From Salinivenus sp. (GTDB lineage Bacteria > Bacteroidota > Rhodothermia > Rhodothermales > Salinibacteraceae), in assembly GCA_018609755.1 (NCBI GenBank), contig JAHENZ010000087.1, forward strand, positions 1 through 41,625: DNA of 41,625 bases, given 5' to 3'. This document shows, in pieces, positions 16,997 through 25,199 of the stretch; positions within the stretch are counted from its first letter, which is position 1, and every line of letters begins with the position of its first letter. The notes under the pieces were generated by a model that did no database searches, had not been told where the DNA came from, and saw nothing but the letters and a program-made list of their open reading frames with translations. A program made the translations under genes and the position numbers.

Positions 16997-19228
16997 TCAG
17001 AACACGTATCGCTCGATGAGACGGCGGAGGGGCTTGTTCTGGCGCGGGCGCTGCGGACGGACCAGGAGCACGTTGCAGGGCAGGGCCTGCACGAGGTCCG
17101 TCGTGCGATTGGAGAAGAGCAGGTCGCGGAGACGCGAGCGCGCCAGTTTCCCAACGATCGCGAGGTCGGCGTCGCCCGTTGCGTCCACGAGGCCATTCGT
17201 CACGTCGTCGGTACAGATGATGTTGCTCGTCGTGACACTGTCGCAGTGGTCGGCCAGCCGGTCGTGGAAGGCCTTCACCGTGTGTACTTCGTCGTCCGAG
17301 GCATCCGACGGCATGGCCGTGAGGAAACGAATCTGGGCATCGTGTGCCCGGGCGAGAGCGTCGGCGATAAAGGCCTTGAGTGGTCCGTAGGGGGCGCGGG
17401 GGAGGAGGATGACGATTTCGTCGAGGGCATTGGCCCGTCCATCGGAAGCCGCCTGTGGGACCAGAAATGCAATTTCGCAGGACGCCTCTCGGACAAACCA
17501 GTCGGTATCAATACCGAGCAGTTTGGGGCGCCAGTGCCCGGGGTCAACAGTGCCCAGCATGAGCCGCACGTCCCGCGTTCGGGCGAAATGCAGTGCCGCA
17601 CGCCCTGGATCGTGGCAGACGATCTCATGTGCCTCAGTGGGCACCCCATCCGTTGCCTTGAGGGTCTTCACCTGTTCCTCGAAGTGTTGATCGGCCTCTG
17701 TCGTTCGATCCGCCGCGTCGGGCAAACTTACCTGCTCAGGCACTGGTTCAAACCGCGTCGCGAACACACGCCCCTTCCAGGATTGCGCAATGTCGCCCCC
17801 CATCGATAGGATCTCTCGGGTCGCGTGCTCCGGGGTGTCCTCCGAGCAGACGACCATCACGTTCCCAATCTCCATCGAAAAGGTCTCATGCATTCGGGCA
17901 AACAGCGACGTGCGCATCGATTGCCGGAGCGCGTTGAGGGTAACGCCCTCCCGATCGGTACGCGCGTCTCCGTAGCCCCAATACCACACGACTCCCCCCG
18001 CAATGATGCCGGCGGCGCCCAGAATGGGAATCCAGCCCATCTGCGTGAGCATGAGCAGGCTCCCCAGGATCCCAAATGCCTGCACCCATGGGTATCCCGG
18101 GCTTCGGAATGCCGGATCGTAATCTTCAACGTCGCTTTCGCGAAAGGCGATCAGGGCGACGTTCGTGAAGACGAAAATTAAGATCTTAAACGCACTCGCG
18201 AGCTTCGCCAATTCAAGGACCGGCACAAACGCAATCAGCAAAAGGAGGAGCCCGCCCGTGATCAAAATGGAGCGGGTTGGGGTCCGAAACTTATCACTGA
18301 TGACCCGGAAACTCTCCGGCGCCAGCTGATCTCGGCTCATCGCCAGGGGAAAGCGGGAGGACGACAGCACCCCAGCGTTGGCCATGCTGACCAACGCGAG
18401 AACGGCGATGATCGAGATCCCAATTTTGCCGCCCGTGCCGATCATTTGGCCCGTGGCGTCCGCGAGTGGGGTCAGGCTCGAGTGAAGTACCTCGGGCGGG
18501 GTCACGCCCACCACGACGAACGTGACGATGACGTACACAGGAATCATGAGGCCGAGGGACACGAGAATGCCGAGCGGAAGGTTGCGGTCGGGCTCCTCCA
18601 CTTCCTCGGCAATGCTCGCGATCTTCGTGACGCCCGCGTACGAGACGAAGACGAAGCCGGTGGCGGCCAAAAATCCACTCGCTCCTTTTGAAAAGAACGG
18701 CTGAAACTGCTCGGGTTGCACCCGGATGACGCCTCCGGCCCCAAACATGACGAGGACAAACAGGGCAAAGGACACGAGCAGGGCCTGAAAGTGCCCGGAC
18801 TGCTTCACGCCGAGAATGTTGACCAGAATGATGACGCCTCCCAGGCCCAGGCTCACCAGCTTGAGCTCGGCGGCGGGGAGGGGAAGAGCCAATGCGAAGT
18901 ACGCGCCGAGTCCCACGAGGGCGAACGCGCTCTTGAACACGAGCGAGAACCAAGCCCCCAATCCAGCAATCGTCCCCATGAGCGGCCCCATGGACCGGTC
19001 GATGTACAGGTACGTGCCGCCCGACTCCGGCATGGCCGTCGCCATCTCGGCCTTTGAGAGGGCTGCCGGCATCACGAGAAGCCCTGCAAGCAAAAAGGCG
19101 AGGATGACCGACGGGCCCCCCTTGGCCGCTGCCAGGCCGGGGATTACGAAGAGCACCCCCATCATCGCCCCAATGCTCACGGTGATCGTCGTATACAGCC
19201 CGAGGTCGCGTTCTAAGTGTTTTGGCAC
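16997..19228 (-). CDS. APC permease fused to tandem UspA-like domains
   Basis: A 743-residue protein. Residues 1-435 are a 12-helix APC amino-acid permease (VSIGAMMGVLFVIPGLAAAKGG at the substrate loop), highly similar to the core of the EIIA-fused permease at 11627. Residues about 450-600 and 605-725 form two universal-stress-protein-like domains. The first begins IGNVMVVCSEDTPEHA; the second DEIVILLPRAPYGPLKAF and ends with LAIVGKLARSRL and LPCNVLLVRP. The usual GxxG-x9-G(S/T) ATP motif is degenerate in both. Similar permease-USP fusions are common in haloarchaea. Likely role: amino-acid transport modulated by adenine nucleotides. It is transcribed convergently to aroE. Confidence 0.88.
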   Translation of the reverse strand: MPKHLERDLGLYTTITVSIGAMMGVLFVIPGLAAAKGGPSVILAFLLAGLLVMPAALSKAEMATAMPESGGTYLYIDRSMGPLMGTIAGLGAWFSLVFKSAFALVGLGAYFALALPLPAAELKLVSLGLGGVIILVNILGVKQSGHFQALLVSFALFVLVMFGAGGVIRVQPEQFQPFFSKGASGFLAATGFVFVSYAGVTKIASIAEEVEEPDRNLPLGILVSLGLMIPVYVIVTFVVVGVTPPEVLHSSLTPLADATGQMIGTGGKIGISIIAVLALVSMANAGVLSSSRFPLAMSRDQLAPESFRVISDKFRTPTRSILITGGLLLLLIAFVPVLELAKLASAFKILIFVFTNVALIAFRESDVEDYDPAFRSPGYPWVQAFGILGSLLMLTQMGWIPILGAAGIIAGGVVWYWGYGDARTDREGVTLNALRQSMRTSLFARMHETFSMEIGNVMVVCSEDTPEHATREILSMGGDIAQSWKGRVFATRFEPVPEQVSLPDAADRTTEADQHFEEQVKTLKATDGVPTEAHEIVCHDPGRAALHFARTRDVRLMLGTVDPGHWRPKLLGIDTDWFVREASCEIAFLVPQAASDGRANALDEIVILLPRAPYGPLKAFIADALARAHDAQIRFLTAMPSDASDDEVHTVKAFHDRLADHCDSVTTSNIICTDDVTNGLVDATGDADLAIVGKLARSRLRDLLFSNRTTDLVQALPCNVLLVRPQRPRQNKPLRRLIERYVF

Positions 19229-19533
19229 GGACGCACCGAACGGTGTTCAACAAACGACGAAGCGATTTAACTCCAGCCGGGACCGGCAATCTCGTGGGGG
19301 GAGAGCCGGTGGAGGAGGACAGGAGCCGCTCCCTGCAAGGACGGATTCCCTTTTTCTGCTAATGTAGGGAAGAGTTCGGGGGAAGCGCCGAAGCGAGCGG
19401 TTATGTTTCTTTGAATCCTGAACGGGCTCTACGGTACGATGATGAGGCCCAATTTCGGGGTGCCCCTTGGATCCGGATCGGGAGGGTCGGATAGAAGAGA
19501 GGGCACCGATTATTCGAATACAACACACAGACA
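19229..19533. other. Divergent intergenic region
   Basis: About 305 bases between the minus-strand APC-USP gene and the plus-strand 121-residue gene. It should hold promoters for both. I see no gene, no long repeat and no convincing promoter pair. Confidence 0.5.
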
Positions 19534-19899
19534 ATGGGACTGAACCGACTGGACTACTTTTGGGGAGCGTATTCGGCCGTGGAGGATGCCACCCCCGATG
19601 AGGCGGAAGGGCAGGTCCACCTCGCCGAGGACGAGATTCCGGCTTCGTTGGTGGAATCGTTTCGGGAAGAGGAAATTTCCCGCCTCAGTGGGGAATATGG
19701 ACGACGGGGCGTGGGGAAACCCGAACAGGTCGAAAAGCTTCGGTACGTGCAGGACGACTCTGAGCACAAGATCGTCGTCGTAAACCGGGCGATTATGTTG
19801 TTCAAAACCGACGATCCGATCATGCGTCGGCTCCATCGCTTCATCGAAACGATGAAGTCTGAGGCGGCATCCGAGGAGAGCACCCAAGACTCTCACTAA
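19534..19899 (+). CDS. Hypothetical acidic protein, 121 aa
   Basis: I do not recognise this protein. It is small, soluble and charged, with no signal peptide or membrane segment. The N terminus MGLNRLDYFWGAYSAVEDAT is aromatic. The middle (EEEISRLSGEYGRRGVGKPEQVEKL) is helix-prone, and a C-terminal helix (DPIMRRLHRFIETMKSEA) precedes an acidic tail. Codon choice and amino-acid composition match the other acidic proteins of the window, which supports a real gene. It is followed after 30 bases by the zinc-finger gene in the same direction, so the two may be co-transcribed. Confidence 0.6.
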   Translation: MGLNRLDYFWGAYSAVEDATPDEAEGQVHLAEDEIPASLVESFREEEISRLSGEYGRRGVGKPEQVEKLRYVQDDSEHKIVVVNRAIMLFKTDDPIMRRLHRFIETMKSEAASEESTQDSH

Positions 19900-19929
19900 C
19901 GCATTGCATCCAGCCTATAGATCTCGATT

Positions 19930-20604
19930 ATGGCAGATTCTCCTCAATGGCAGGGCACCTGTTCGTACTGCGACACCTCCTACGCTAAGGGCGGCATGAT
20001 CCGGCATTTGCGTACCTGTTCGGATCGAGAGGCGGCGATTTCCGCGGCGAACGGGACGGAGAAAACGCTCTACCACCTGCGCGTGGACGACGAGTGGGCG
20101 CCGCCGTTCTGGCTGGATCTGGAAATGTGGGGGGCAGCGCCGCTCGGAGCCCTCGATTCCTACCTCCGATCCATTTGGCTGGAGTGCTGCGGGCACCTGA
20201 GCCAGTTTACGACTGGGGGCTGGGGGAGCCGGGAGTTGTCGGACGATCGCTGTGCCGACGAGGCACTGGGACCGGACACGGAATTGGTTCATCTCTACGA
20301 CTTCGGCACCACGTCGGAAACACGCATTCGGGTGATGGACGTGCGTGAAGGAGCGCCAACGACGGATCGTCCTATCGCCCTCATGGCTCGCAACGAGATG
20401 CCGGATGCTCCCTGCATGGAATGCGACCGGCAGGCCGAATGGATTTGTGTGGAATGCATGTACGAAACGGACGACACCGGCCACTTCTGCGACGAACACA
20501 TTGACAGTCATCCGCACGACGCCTACGGCGAGCCGCTGCCCCTCGTCAACTCGCCGCGGACGGGTATGTGTGGGTACGAAGGTCCGGCCGAGCCGCCGTA
20601 CTGA
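19930..20604 (+). CDS. pRiA4b ORF-3-like protein with zinc-binding motifs
   Basis: A 224-residue protein. It opens with a CxxC-H-C zinc motif (TCSYCDTSYAKGGMIRHLRTC). A central region (YHLRVDDEWAPPFWLDLEMW, then SYLRSIWLECCGHLSQF) matches the layout of the pRiA4b ORF-3-like fold. Near the C terminus is a second cysteine-rich cluster (CMECDRQAEWICVECMY) and HFCDEHIDSHPHD. The ORF-3-like domain is known as a passenger of some transposons, but no transposase or terminal repeat is seen here. The biochemical function is unknown. The zinc motifs suggest nucleic-acid or protein binding. Start ATG 19930 is the first possible start after the neighbouring stop. Confidence 0.7.
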   Translation: MADSPQWQGTCSYCDTSYAKGGMIRHLRTCSDREAAISAANGTEKTLYHLRVDDEWAPPFWLDLEMWGAAPLGALDSYLRSIWLECCGHLSQFTTGGWGSRELSDDRCADEALGPDTELVHLYDFGTTSETRIRVMDVREGAPTTDRPIALMARNEMPDAPCMECDRQAEWICVECMYETDDTGHFCDEHIDSHPHDAYGEPLPLVNSPRTGMCGYEGPAEPPY

Positions 20605-20685
20605 CCCGTCGGTCCGTCCCCTACTCGATCGCGTCGAGAGCGTCCGACTCACCGAGTTCCCAACCTCGCCGCTCCCTCCTCCAGC

Positions 20686-21594
20686 GTGATGTTGTTCTTG
20701 ACGTTCGGACTCGCCCTTTGTCCCGGCCTCGCGGCGTTCATGGCGTGGCGGGGACCGCGTGTGGCGGTCGGCGCACAATTGGAGCCGCCGGACGTGTCGC
20801 TCGCGGAGGCCGCCGTGCTGCGCGACGGGGCGGTGGGTGCCACACGCTGGGCATTCGCGGCGCTCGTCGTGACACTCGCTCGGGACGGACACTGCACCCT
20901 CGTCCGCACCCGAAAACGCCGCTGGGTGCGCAGTCGACCGGTCCTAACGGTCGACCTCCATGCAGACCCAACCGCCCTCTCGCCGTTCGAGCACACGGTG
21001 GTGCGACAGCTGGGTCGACACGACACCCTCAACGGATTCGGTTTTGCGGGCTCCACCTTCCGCCGCCGCACGCTGCGCGACGTACGCGCCGATCTCGTCG
21101 AGCGCGGCTGGCTGCTCGATCGACACCGGCGATCGAACGCGTGCCTTGCGCTCGGGCTCGTCCTCGTAGGCATTGGCCTCGTCGCGGGCCTGAGCCTGCT
21201 CACAGGCGCGACGAGTATCGGCCTCGGAGTGGGAAGCCTCCTCGCTGCCCTTCCGCGCTACCCTGTGACGAAGGCGGGCGCACGCCGTCGGGCCTCCCAC
21301 CGGGCGTACGCGGAATCTCAGCATGACCAGATTCGCACGCACCTGTCCGACGCCCCTGCCCGAGCCTCCGCCCAATTGCTGGATGTGCTCCCGCATCTGA
21401 TACTCGAGCGGATCGCGACGCCTCGCTGGCTTGGTGCCCTTGCCGATCGATTGGAGACTGCTGACGTGGGTCCGCCCCCCGACTGGATTCGTAGCGAAAC
21501 CGATAAGCGTTCTTCATTTGCCGACGGATGTCGACTGATTGGCAACACCCTAACCGCACTGGGGGCCCGTCCCGTCCGAGATCGGTTCCGTTAA
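20686..21594 (+). CDS. DUF2207-like or TIGR04222-like membrane protein
   Basis: A 302-residue protein with an N-terminal membrane helix (LFLTFGLALCPGLAAFMAW). A domain follows that reads PPDVSLAEAAVLRDGAVGAT, then RWAFAALVVTLARDGHCTL, like the winged-helix-type segment of DUF2207/TIGR04222 proteins. A second hydrophobic pair (ALGLVLVGIGLVAGLSLLTGATSIGLGVGSLLAALP) lies near residues 150-185. The C-terminal part is cytoplasmic and helical. The function is not known. Its stop overlaps the stop of the convergent DUF2007 gene by four bases (TTAA). It is 82 bases downstream of the zinc-finger gene on the same strand. Confidence 0.65.
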   Translation: MMLFLTFGLALCPGLAAFMAWRGPRVAVGAQLEPPDVSLAEAAVLRDGAVGATRWAFAALVVTLARDGHCTLVRTRKRRWVRSRPVLTVDLHADPTALSPFEHTVVRQLGRHDTLNGFGFAGSTFRRRTLRDVRADLVERGWLLDRHRRSNACLALGLVLVGIGLVAGLSLLTGATSIGLGVGSLLAALPRYPVTKAGARRRASHRAYAESQHDQIRTHLSDAPARASAQLLDVLPHLILERIATPRWLGALADRLETADVGPPPDWIRSETDKRSSFADGCRLIGNTLTALGARPVRDRFR

Positions 21595-21821
21595 TCGCCT
21601 CCCCCCGTCTCCTCCAGCAGTGCATTCGCCTCTTCGACCCGATCCGCAGGCACTTTCACCTGCACCCCGCCGCGAGTCGCGTCAAACATCATGGCCAGGC
21701 CGGCCTGCGCCTCGTTCGCCAGCAGACAGGGAATGCCTGCATCCTCCAGACGAGCTTTCGCAAGGTGAGCGTCGCCCTGCGTGTCGTAGCGAGCAACGCG
21801 AACGAGGGGCTCATCGGACAT
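21591..21821 (-). CDS. DUF2007 family small protein
   Basis: A 76-residue protein starting at ATG 21821 (MSDEPLVRVARYDTQGDAHL). It has the DUF2007 layout: a short strand, the helix DAHLAKARLEDAGIPCLLAN, and GGVQVKVPADRVEEANALLEE. This ferredoxin-like fold is annotated as 'putative signal transducing protein', though its role is not established. A longer frame up to 22085 is a fusion with noncoding sequence and was not used. It is convergent with the DUF2207-like gene. Confidence 0.82.
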   Translation of the reverse strand: MSDEPLVRVARYDTQGDAHLAKARLEDAGIPCLLANEAQAGLAMMFDATRGGVQVKVPADRVEEANALLEETGGGD

Positions 21822-21966
21822 TGTAGAGGAATCATATCTGAACGGACGAGGTCTTCTCGACAACATGTTTCTGCCATGCCGGGATCCTGAACGGTATTTG
21901 GAGCCGTGTTCGGGAACGTTAGACATGGGGATGTCTGCGTGTCTACCGGGTCCACATCTCCTCCGG

Positions 21967-22452
21967 ATGAACAGCCTCTTCGTCCCCATGCCGGATGCTC
22001 GTCGCGTCTTCGCCGTTCTTCTTCTTCTTGGATTCTGTCTCACGACGGGGGCGCTCGCCCAGCCCCAAACCGACACCACCATCACGTGGCGCAGCTACAG
22101 TCACACAGGCACCGCTGCGGTCGAAATCTACCCGGGGCCACCGGATGAGGAGGAAACCCACACCATCCTTCTCCGCGAGCTGGCAAAAAACCGAGGCCCC
22201 TCGACCGTAAAGGACCTGCAGTACCTGGCCGACCTCGTGGGGCGCCGCTTCGGCATCGACCCAACGACCGCATACTGGGTCCTCCACTGGGGGGGATTCT
22301 CGTTCAAAGGGGCCGACCCCGAGACCGACAAGGCGCTTTTTCTCCGCGCCACGTTCAACCGCACGAAGAGCGGCAACCTGAGCAGTCCCTACTGGAACGT
22401 CATCTCGGAATCGGACGTGCGGAAACTAACAGACCGACGCTGGACGGAGTAA
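21967..22452 (+). CDS. Secreted hypothetical protein
   Basis: A 161-residue protein with a clear signal peptide (VFAVLLLLGFCLTTGALAQ) after ATG 21967; ATG 21988 is an equally possible start. The mature part is about 130 residues: TDTTITWRSYSHTGTAAVEI, a helical segment (HTILLRELAKNRGPSTVKDL) and a C-terminal stretch with many aromatic residues (YWVLHWGGFSFKGADPE). I do not recognise the family. It probably acts in the periplasm or is exported. It ends before a structured region with minus-strand terminators. Confidence 0.7.
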   Translation: MNSLFVPMPDARRVFAVLLLLGFCLTTGALAQPQTDTTITWRSYSHTGTAAVEIYPGPPDEEETHTILLRELAKNRGPSTVKDLQYLADLVGRRFGIDPTTAYWVLHWGGFSFKGADPETDKALFLRATFNRTKSGNLSSPYWNVISESDVRKLTDRRWTE

Positions 22453-22457
22453 AGCAC

Positions 22458-22495
22458 AAAAAATACCGCCGACCCTGACCAGTCAGGATCGGCGG
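22458..22495 (-). terminator. Rho-independent terminator (minus strand), distal
   Basis: CCGCCGACCCTGAC (22466-22479) pairs with GTCAGGATCGGCGG (22482-22495), with one mismatch in 14 pairs. The adjoining AAAAAA at 22458-22463 becomes a T-run 3' of the hairpin on the minus strand. It would end either readthrough from the OmpA gene or a separate small RNA. Confidence 0.6.
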
Positions 22496-22600
22496 CACCA
22501 CCACTCATCGCTATGCTGAGGGAGGATTCCGGCGTGAGCAAACCGTCCTGCGGTCCGGAATCTCCCTCCCACACTAACCCCAACGGGGGCCGGGCCGGGA
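22458..22600 (-). ncRNA. Candidate small structured RNA on the minus strand
   Basis: Between two minus-strand terminators lies a segment with strong structure: a 14-pair stem with one bulge (22518-22532 with 22555-22568) and a 3' hairpin followed by a T-run on the minus strand. TAATAAT, a possible -10 element, lies near 22601-22608 on the minus strand. No open frame explains the pairing. I could not match it to a known RNA family, and it may simply be a set of terminators between convergent genes. Confidence 0.3.
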
Positions 22601-22656
22601 TTATTATTCCGGACGCGAGAACCGAAGGAGACGGCCCACTACACCAGAATCCCAAC

Positions 22657-22692
22657 AAAAAAGGGCGGACCCACCGTGTGGCGGGTCCGCCC
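22657..22692 (-). terminator. Rho-independent terminator of the PKD-OmpA gene
   Basis: GGGCGGACCC (22663-22672) pairs exactly with GGGTCCGCCC (22683-22692) around a 10-base loop. Six A residues at 22657-22662 give a U-tract on the minus strand. It lies 55 bases after the stop of the PKD-OmpA lipoprotein gene. Confidence 0.85.
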
Positions 22693-22747
22693 AAGTCTTC
22701 TGTCATCCGTTCAGAAGAACGGAGGTACGTCGTCATTCAGCGTCAGC

Positions 22748-23707
22748 TTAGCGCTGCGGAATGGAGTCGGCGCGGCGGTACTCACGCGTGCCTCCCTTCT
22801 TGGAGGTCACACCGCTCACTTCGCCTTCGCCACTCGTGGTGATGCGGCTGCTCTCAACGTCGTTGTTCGAGTAGTAGTCCGCGACCGCTTGCGCCCGATC
22901 CTCGGAAAGCGACTGTGCGTTGCGCTCGCCCGGGGCGGCATAGCCTTCGATCCGCACGCTCAGGTTCGGGCACTGCGAGAGGAGGTCCGCGTTCTCCTGA
23001 AGACTCTTCTCCCCCTCGTCGGTAAGGGTGCTGGAGTTGCGCCCGAAGAAGGCCGAGTTAAACTCGCTCACGGTCGTGCAGATCTCCGGAAGCGCCCGGT
23101 TGACACGCACCGTGACGGAGCGAGTGTCAGAGCCGACGTTGTTGGAAGCCTCCAACCGAACGGTGTACTGGCCGGCCGACTCGAAGGTGTGAGAAGCGGA
23201 GCTACCCGAGGCACTGCTCCCATCGCCGAAGCTCCAGCTGTACTCGAGCGGGCTATCGCCCTGCACGTTGCTTGTGAAGCGAACCTGGTTGCCCGCATCG
23301 ACCGGGTTCGGGTTCGCGTTGATCGAGGTCACCTGAGCAGGCTGCGGCGGGCGTACCACCGTTACCGTCGAGCGGGAAGAGTCGGCCCCACCCTCGTTGC
23401 TCGCGCTAAAGAGAATCGTGTACTGGCCGGTCGAATTGTACGACTTACTCGCCATGAGGCCAGAGCCGGTCGAGCCATCACCATAGTCCCAGGTGTAGGT
23501 CAGGGGCTCGTCGGCATCCTCCGAGTTCTCGATGGTCGCCTCAAAATTACCCGACTCGCCCGTCTCAAGGGTGTCCGGGGTGCTGATGGAATTCACCACG
23601 GGCGCTGTCGCTCCGCATCCGGCAAGGAGCAACCCGCCGAATAGAAGAAGTACAGGGAGCCAGAGTGAAGAATATTGTCGTGTATTCACAGATGTTGTAG
23701 TTGTCAT
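22748..23707 (-). CDS. PKD-domain OmpA-family lipoprotein
   Basis: A 319-residue outer-membrane-associated lipoprotein. The signal ends in LLLAGC with the lipidated cysteine at residue 31. Two PKD domains follow at about 36-115 (TYTWDYGDGSTGSG) and 120-205 (EYSWSFGDGSSASG). The C-terminal OmpA domain (about 215-319) has VRIEGYAAPGERNAQSLSEDRAQAV, which matches the peptidoglycan-binding signature NxxLSxxRA. It probably links the outer membrane to the cell wall and may bind extracellular partners through the PKD repeats. A strong terminator follows the gene. It is convergent with the secreted-protein gene at 21967. Confidence 0.88.
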   Translation of the reverse strand: MTTTTSVNTRQYSSLWLPVLLLFGGLLLAGCGATAPVVNSISTPDTLETGESGNFEATIENSEDADEPLTYTWDYGDGSTGSGLMASKSYNSTGQYTILFSASNEGGADSSRSTVTVVRPPQPAQVTSINANPNPVDAGNQVRFTSNVQGDSPLEYSWSFGDGSSASGSSASHTFESAGQYTVRLEASNNVGSDTRSVTVRVNRALPEICTTVSEFNSAFFGRNSSTLTDEGEKSLQENADLLSQCPNLSVRIEGYAAPGERNAQSLSEDRAQAVADYYSNNDVESSRITTSGEGEVSGVTSKKGGTREYRRADSIPQR

Positions 23708-24401
23708 GGTGTAAGGATAGTTGCGCTACGTCAGAGGGAGCGAAGACCGAAAGGGAAAGAAGCTCTTCCGTAAGAAAAAGCTTCCTGAAAGAAGAAGCCG
23801 TGGAGTTCGTCCTAAAAACGCGATGCAAGGCCGTGATGGGGAGTCACTAGAGAGGGGGAGCCACTCGGACTAATTCCTGAATCGCGAAGAATGGCAACAC
23901 CCGTCAAATCGATCGCAGCCAAGGGCATCTAGTTTTGGACGATAAAAAAACGAGCCACATCCCGAACACGCAATGTCGTTGAAAATTGCTCATCTCGTTC
24001 GTGGAGGGGAAGAGGGGACAACGCTCCTCCGCCCCGCAAGCTCCACCTCAGAAGACGAGAAAAATCCACGGACACCGAGGAATGCAAAGGGTGATCATCA
24101 GGGACTGGACCGCGTCCCTCAAGATGTATTCCCCAACCGTTGCCAGAATAGGGGACAGTGGACATCTATTTCAAACTCGGAGAGAAGTGTAGGGATACGC
24201 CCAGAAAACCACAACTTTTCTCGTTACGAATATGCGAATAGCCAGGTGATTCGTGGAGAATTTTCACCCTATCTACAGGAGATTGGAGATGACCTCCAAT
24301 CTCTGTGGCGGGGCAGGATGGATGCTGTAGTCTGAATACCGTAGAGCGTACACGTACGTGTACTCTTTTTCTTGGTACGTTGGTGCGCTTCCTGCTGAAA
24401 C
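23708..24401. other. Long gene-free stretch upstream of the PKD-OmpA gene
   Basis: About 690 bases with only short, unconvincing frames (the best is 120 codons and unlike any protein). It contains a 10-pair hairpin without a U-tract (24279-24303, arms GAGATTGGAG/CTCCAATCTC). It also contains a 16-base palindrome, GTACACGTACGTGTAC, at 24348-24363 followed by TCTTTTTC. The PKD-OmpA promoter should be near 23710-23800. No RNA gene was recognised. Confidence 0.5.
24348..24363. repeat. 16-bp perfect palindrome
   Basis: GTACACGTACGTGTAC is self-complementary without a spacer and is followed by a short T-rich run on the plus strand. It lies about 40 bases beyond the stop of the minus-strand deacylase gene. 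It could be a protein-binding site or part of a terminator. Confidence 0.4.
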
Positions 24402-25199
24402 TTATTCGACGGACGGAGGACTCTCCCGTGAGGAGGCGATAGGTCCCAACCGCCGGGCCTTGAAGCCGATCCGATCCGTATAGCCGTGAGTGGACATGAG
24501 AACAGGATAGAAGTCGTGCGTCGCTCGGCGGTCGACCCCGTTCTTCGTCGCGAATACCTCCCCCTCCGCTACCCGTCGGAAATTTTCGGCCACGAAGGTG
24601 TAGCCGCGGCCCTCGGCCTCCCCAAAGACCTCGTACAAGGTGGGGATGGAGCGAGTGTATTCGTGGTCGATAATGCCCTCGGCAGCCAGGAAGTGGAGAA
24701 GAATGCGGTGAGCCATCGTCGCAGCGTCTTCGTCGTCGTAGTAGCCACACTCTACGGCCACGCCCGTCACGTCCTGGGTCACGCCCCCATTGTAGAGGCT
24801 CATGTCCACTACCCGATCGAGCCCCGTCGAACGGGCCAGCTGGAGTGACGCGTCGTCTCCCCCGGTGACGATGGCATAGGGACACCCCTTCGACTCCGTG
24901 GAGTGGAAATCGAGCACCGTTGTGCCTTGAAGTTCCCGGTAGAGCCGGGCTGCAAGCCGTTCCTCGTGCTTGGCGCTTGAGGCATCGCCCGGCGTCACAC
25001 GGTTCAGATCGGCGTCGCAAAACCGAAGCCCCAGCTTAAATGCACGCTCGTTGGCAAGGATGAACTTGACCGGTTCGCGGACCACGACGTCACTCGCCTT
25101 GAGTCGGTTGAAGGCATGCCAGCCGCACGTTTCGTCGCCGTGAACACACGCGACAATGGTGTAGGCGGGACTGCCCTCCCCCAGCGTTTCAACGTGCAT
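24402..25199 (-). CDS. Succinylglutamate desuccinylase / aspartoacylase family deacylase
   Basis: A 265-residue zinc enzyme of the AstE/AspA branch of the M14 fold. Zinc ligands H20 and E23 lie in CVHGDETCGW, and a third histidine is in LDFHST. An arginine/asparagine pair of the substrate site is visible in the DADLNRVTPG segment. The enzyme hydrolyses an amide bond of an N-acylated amino acid or small peptide in the cytoplasm; no signal peptide is present. A substrate cannot be assigned. Homologues act on N-succinylglutamate, N-acetylaspartate or acylated osmolytes, and the last would suit a halophile, though this is speculation. The gene is flanked by long gene-free regions and seems to be transcribed alone. 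Confidence 0.82.
   Translation of the reverse strand: MHVETLGEGSPAYTIVACVHGDETCGWHAFNRLKASDVVVREPVKFILANERAFKLGLRFCDADLNRVTPGDASSAKHEERLAARLYRELQGTTVLDFHSTESKGCPYAIVTGGDDASLQLARSTGLDRVVDMSLYNGGVTQDVTGVAVECGYYDDEDAATMAHRILLHFLAAEGIIDHEYTRSIPTLYEVFGEAEGRGYTFVAENFRRVAEGEVFATKNGVDRRATHDFYPVLMSTHGYTDRIGFKARRLGPIASSRESPPSVE

Noticed and set aside
19930-20604. Transposon passenger interpretation of the pRiA4b ORF-3-like gene
   Set aside because: No transposase, terminal inverted repeats or target duplication is seen nearby.
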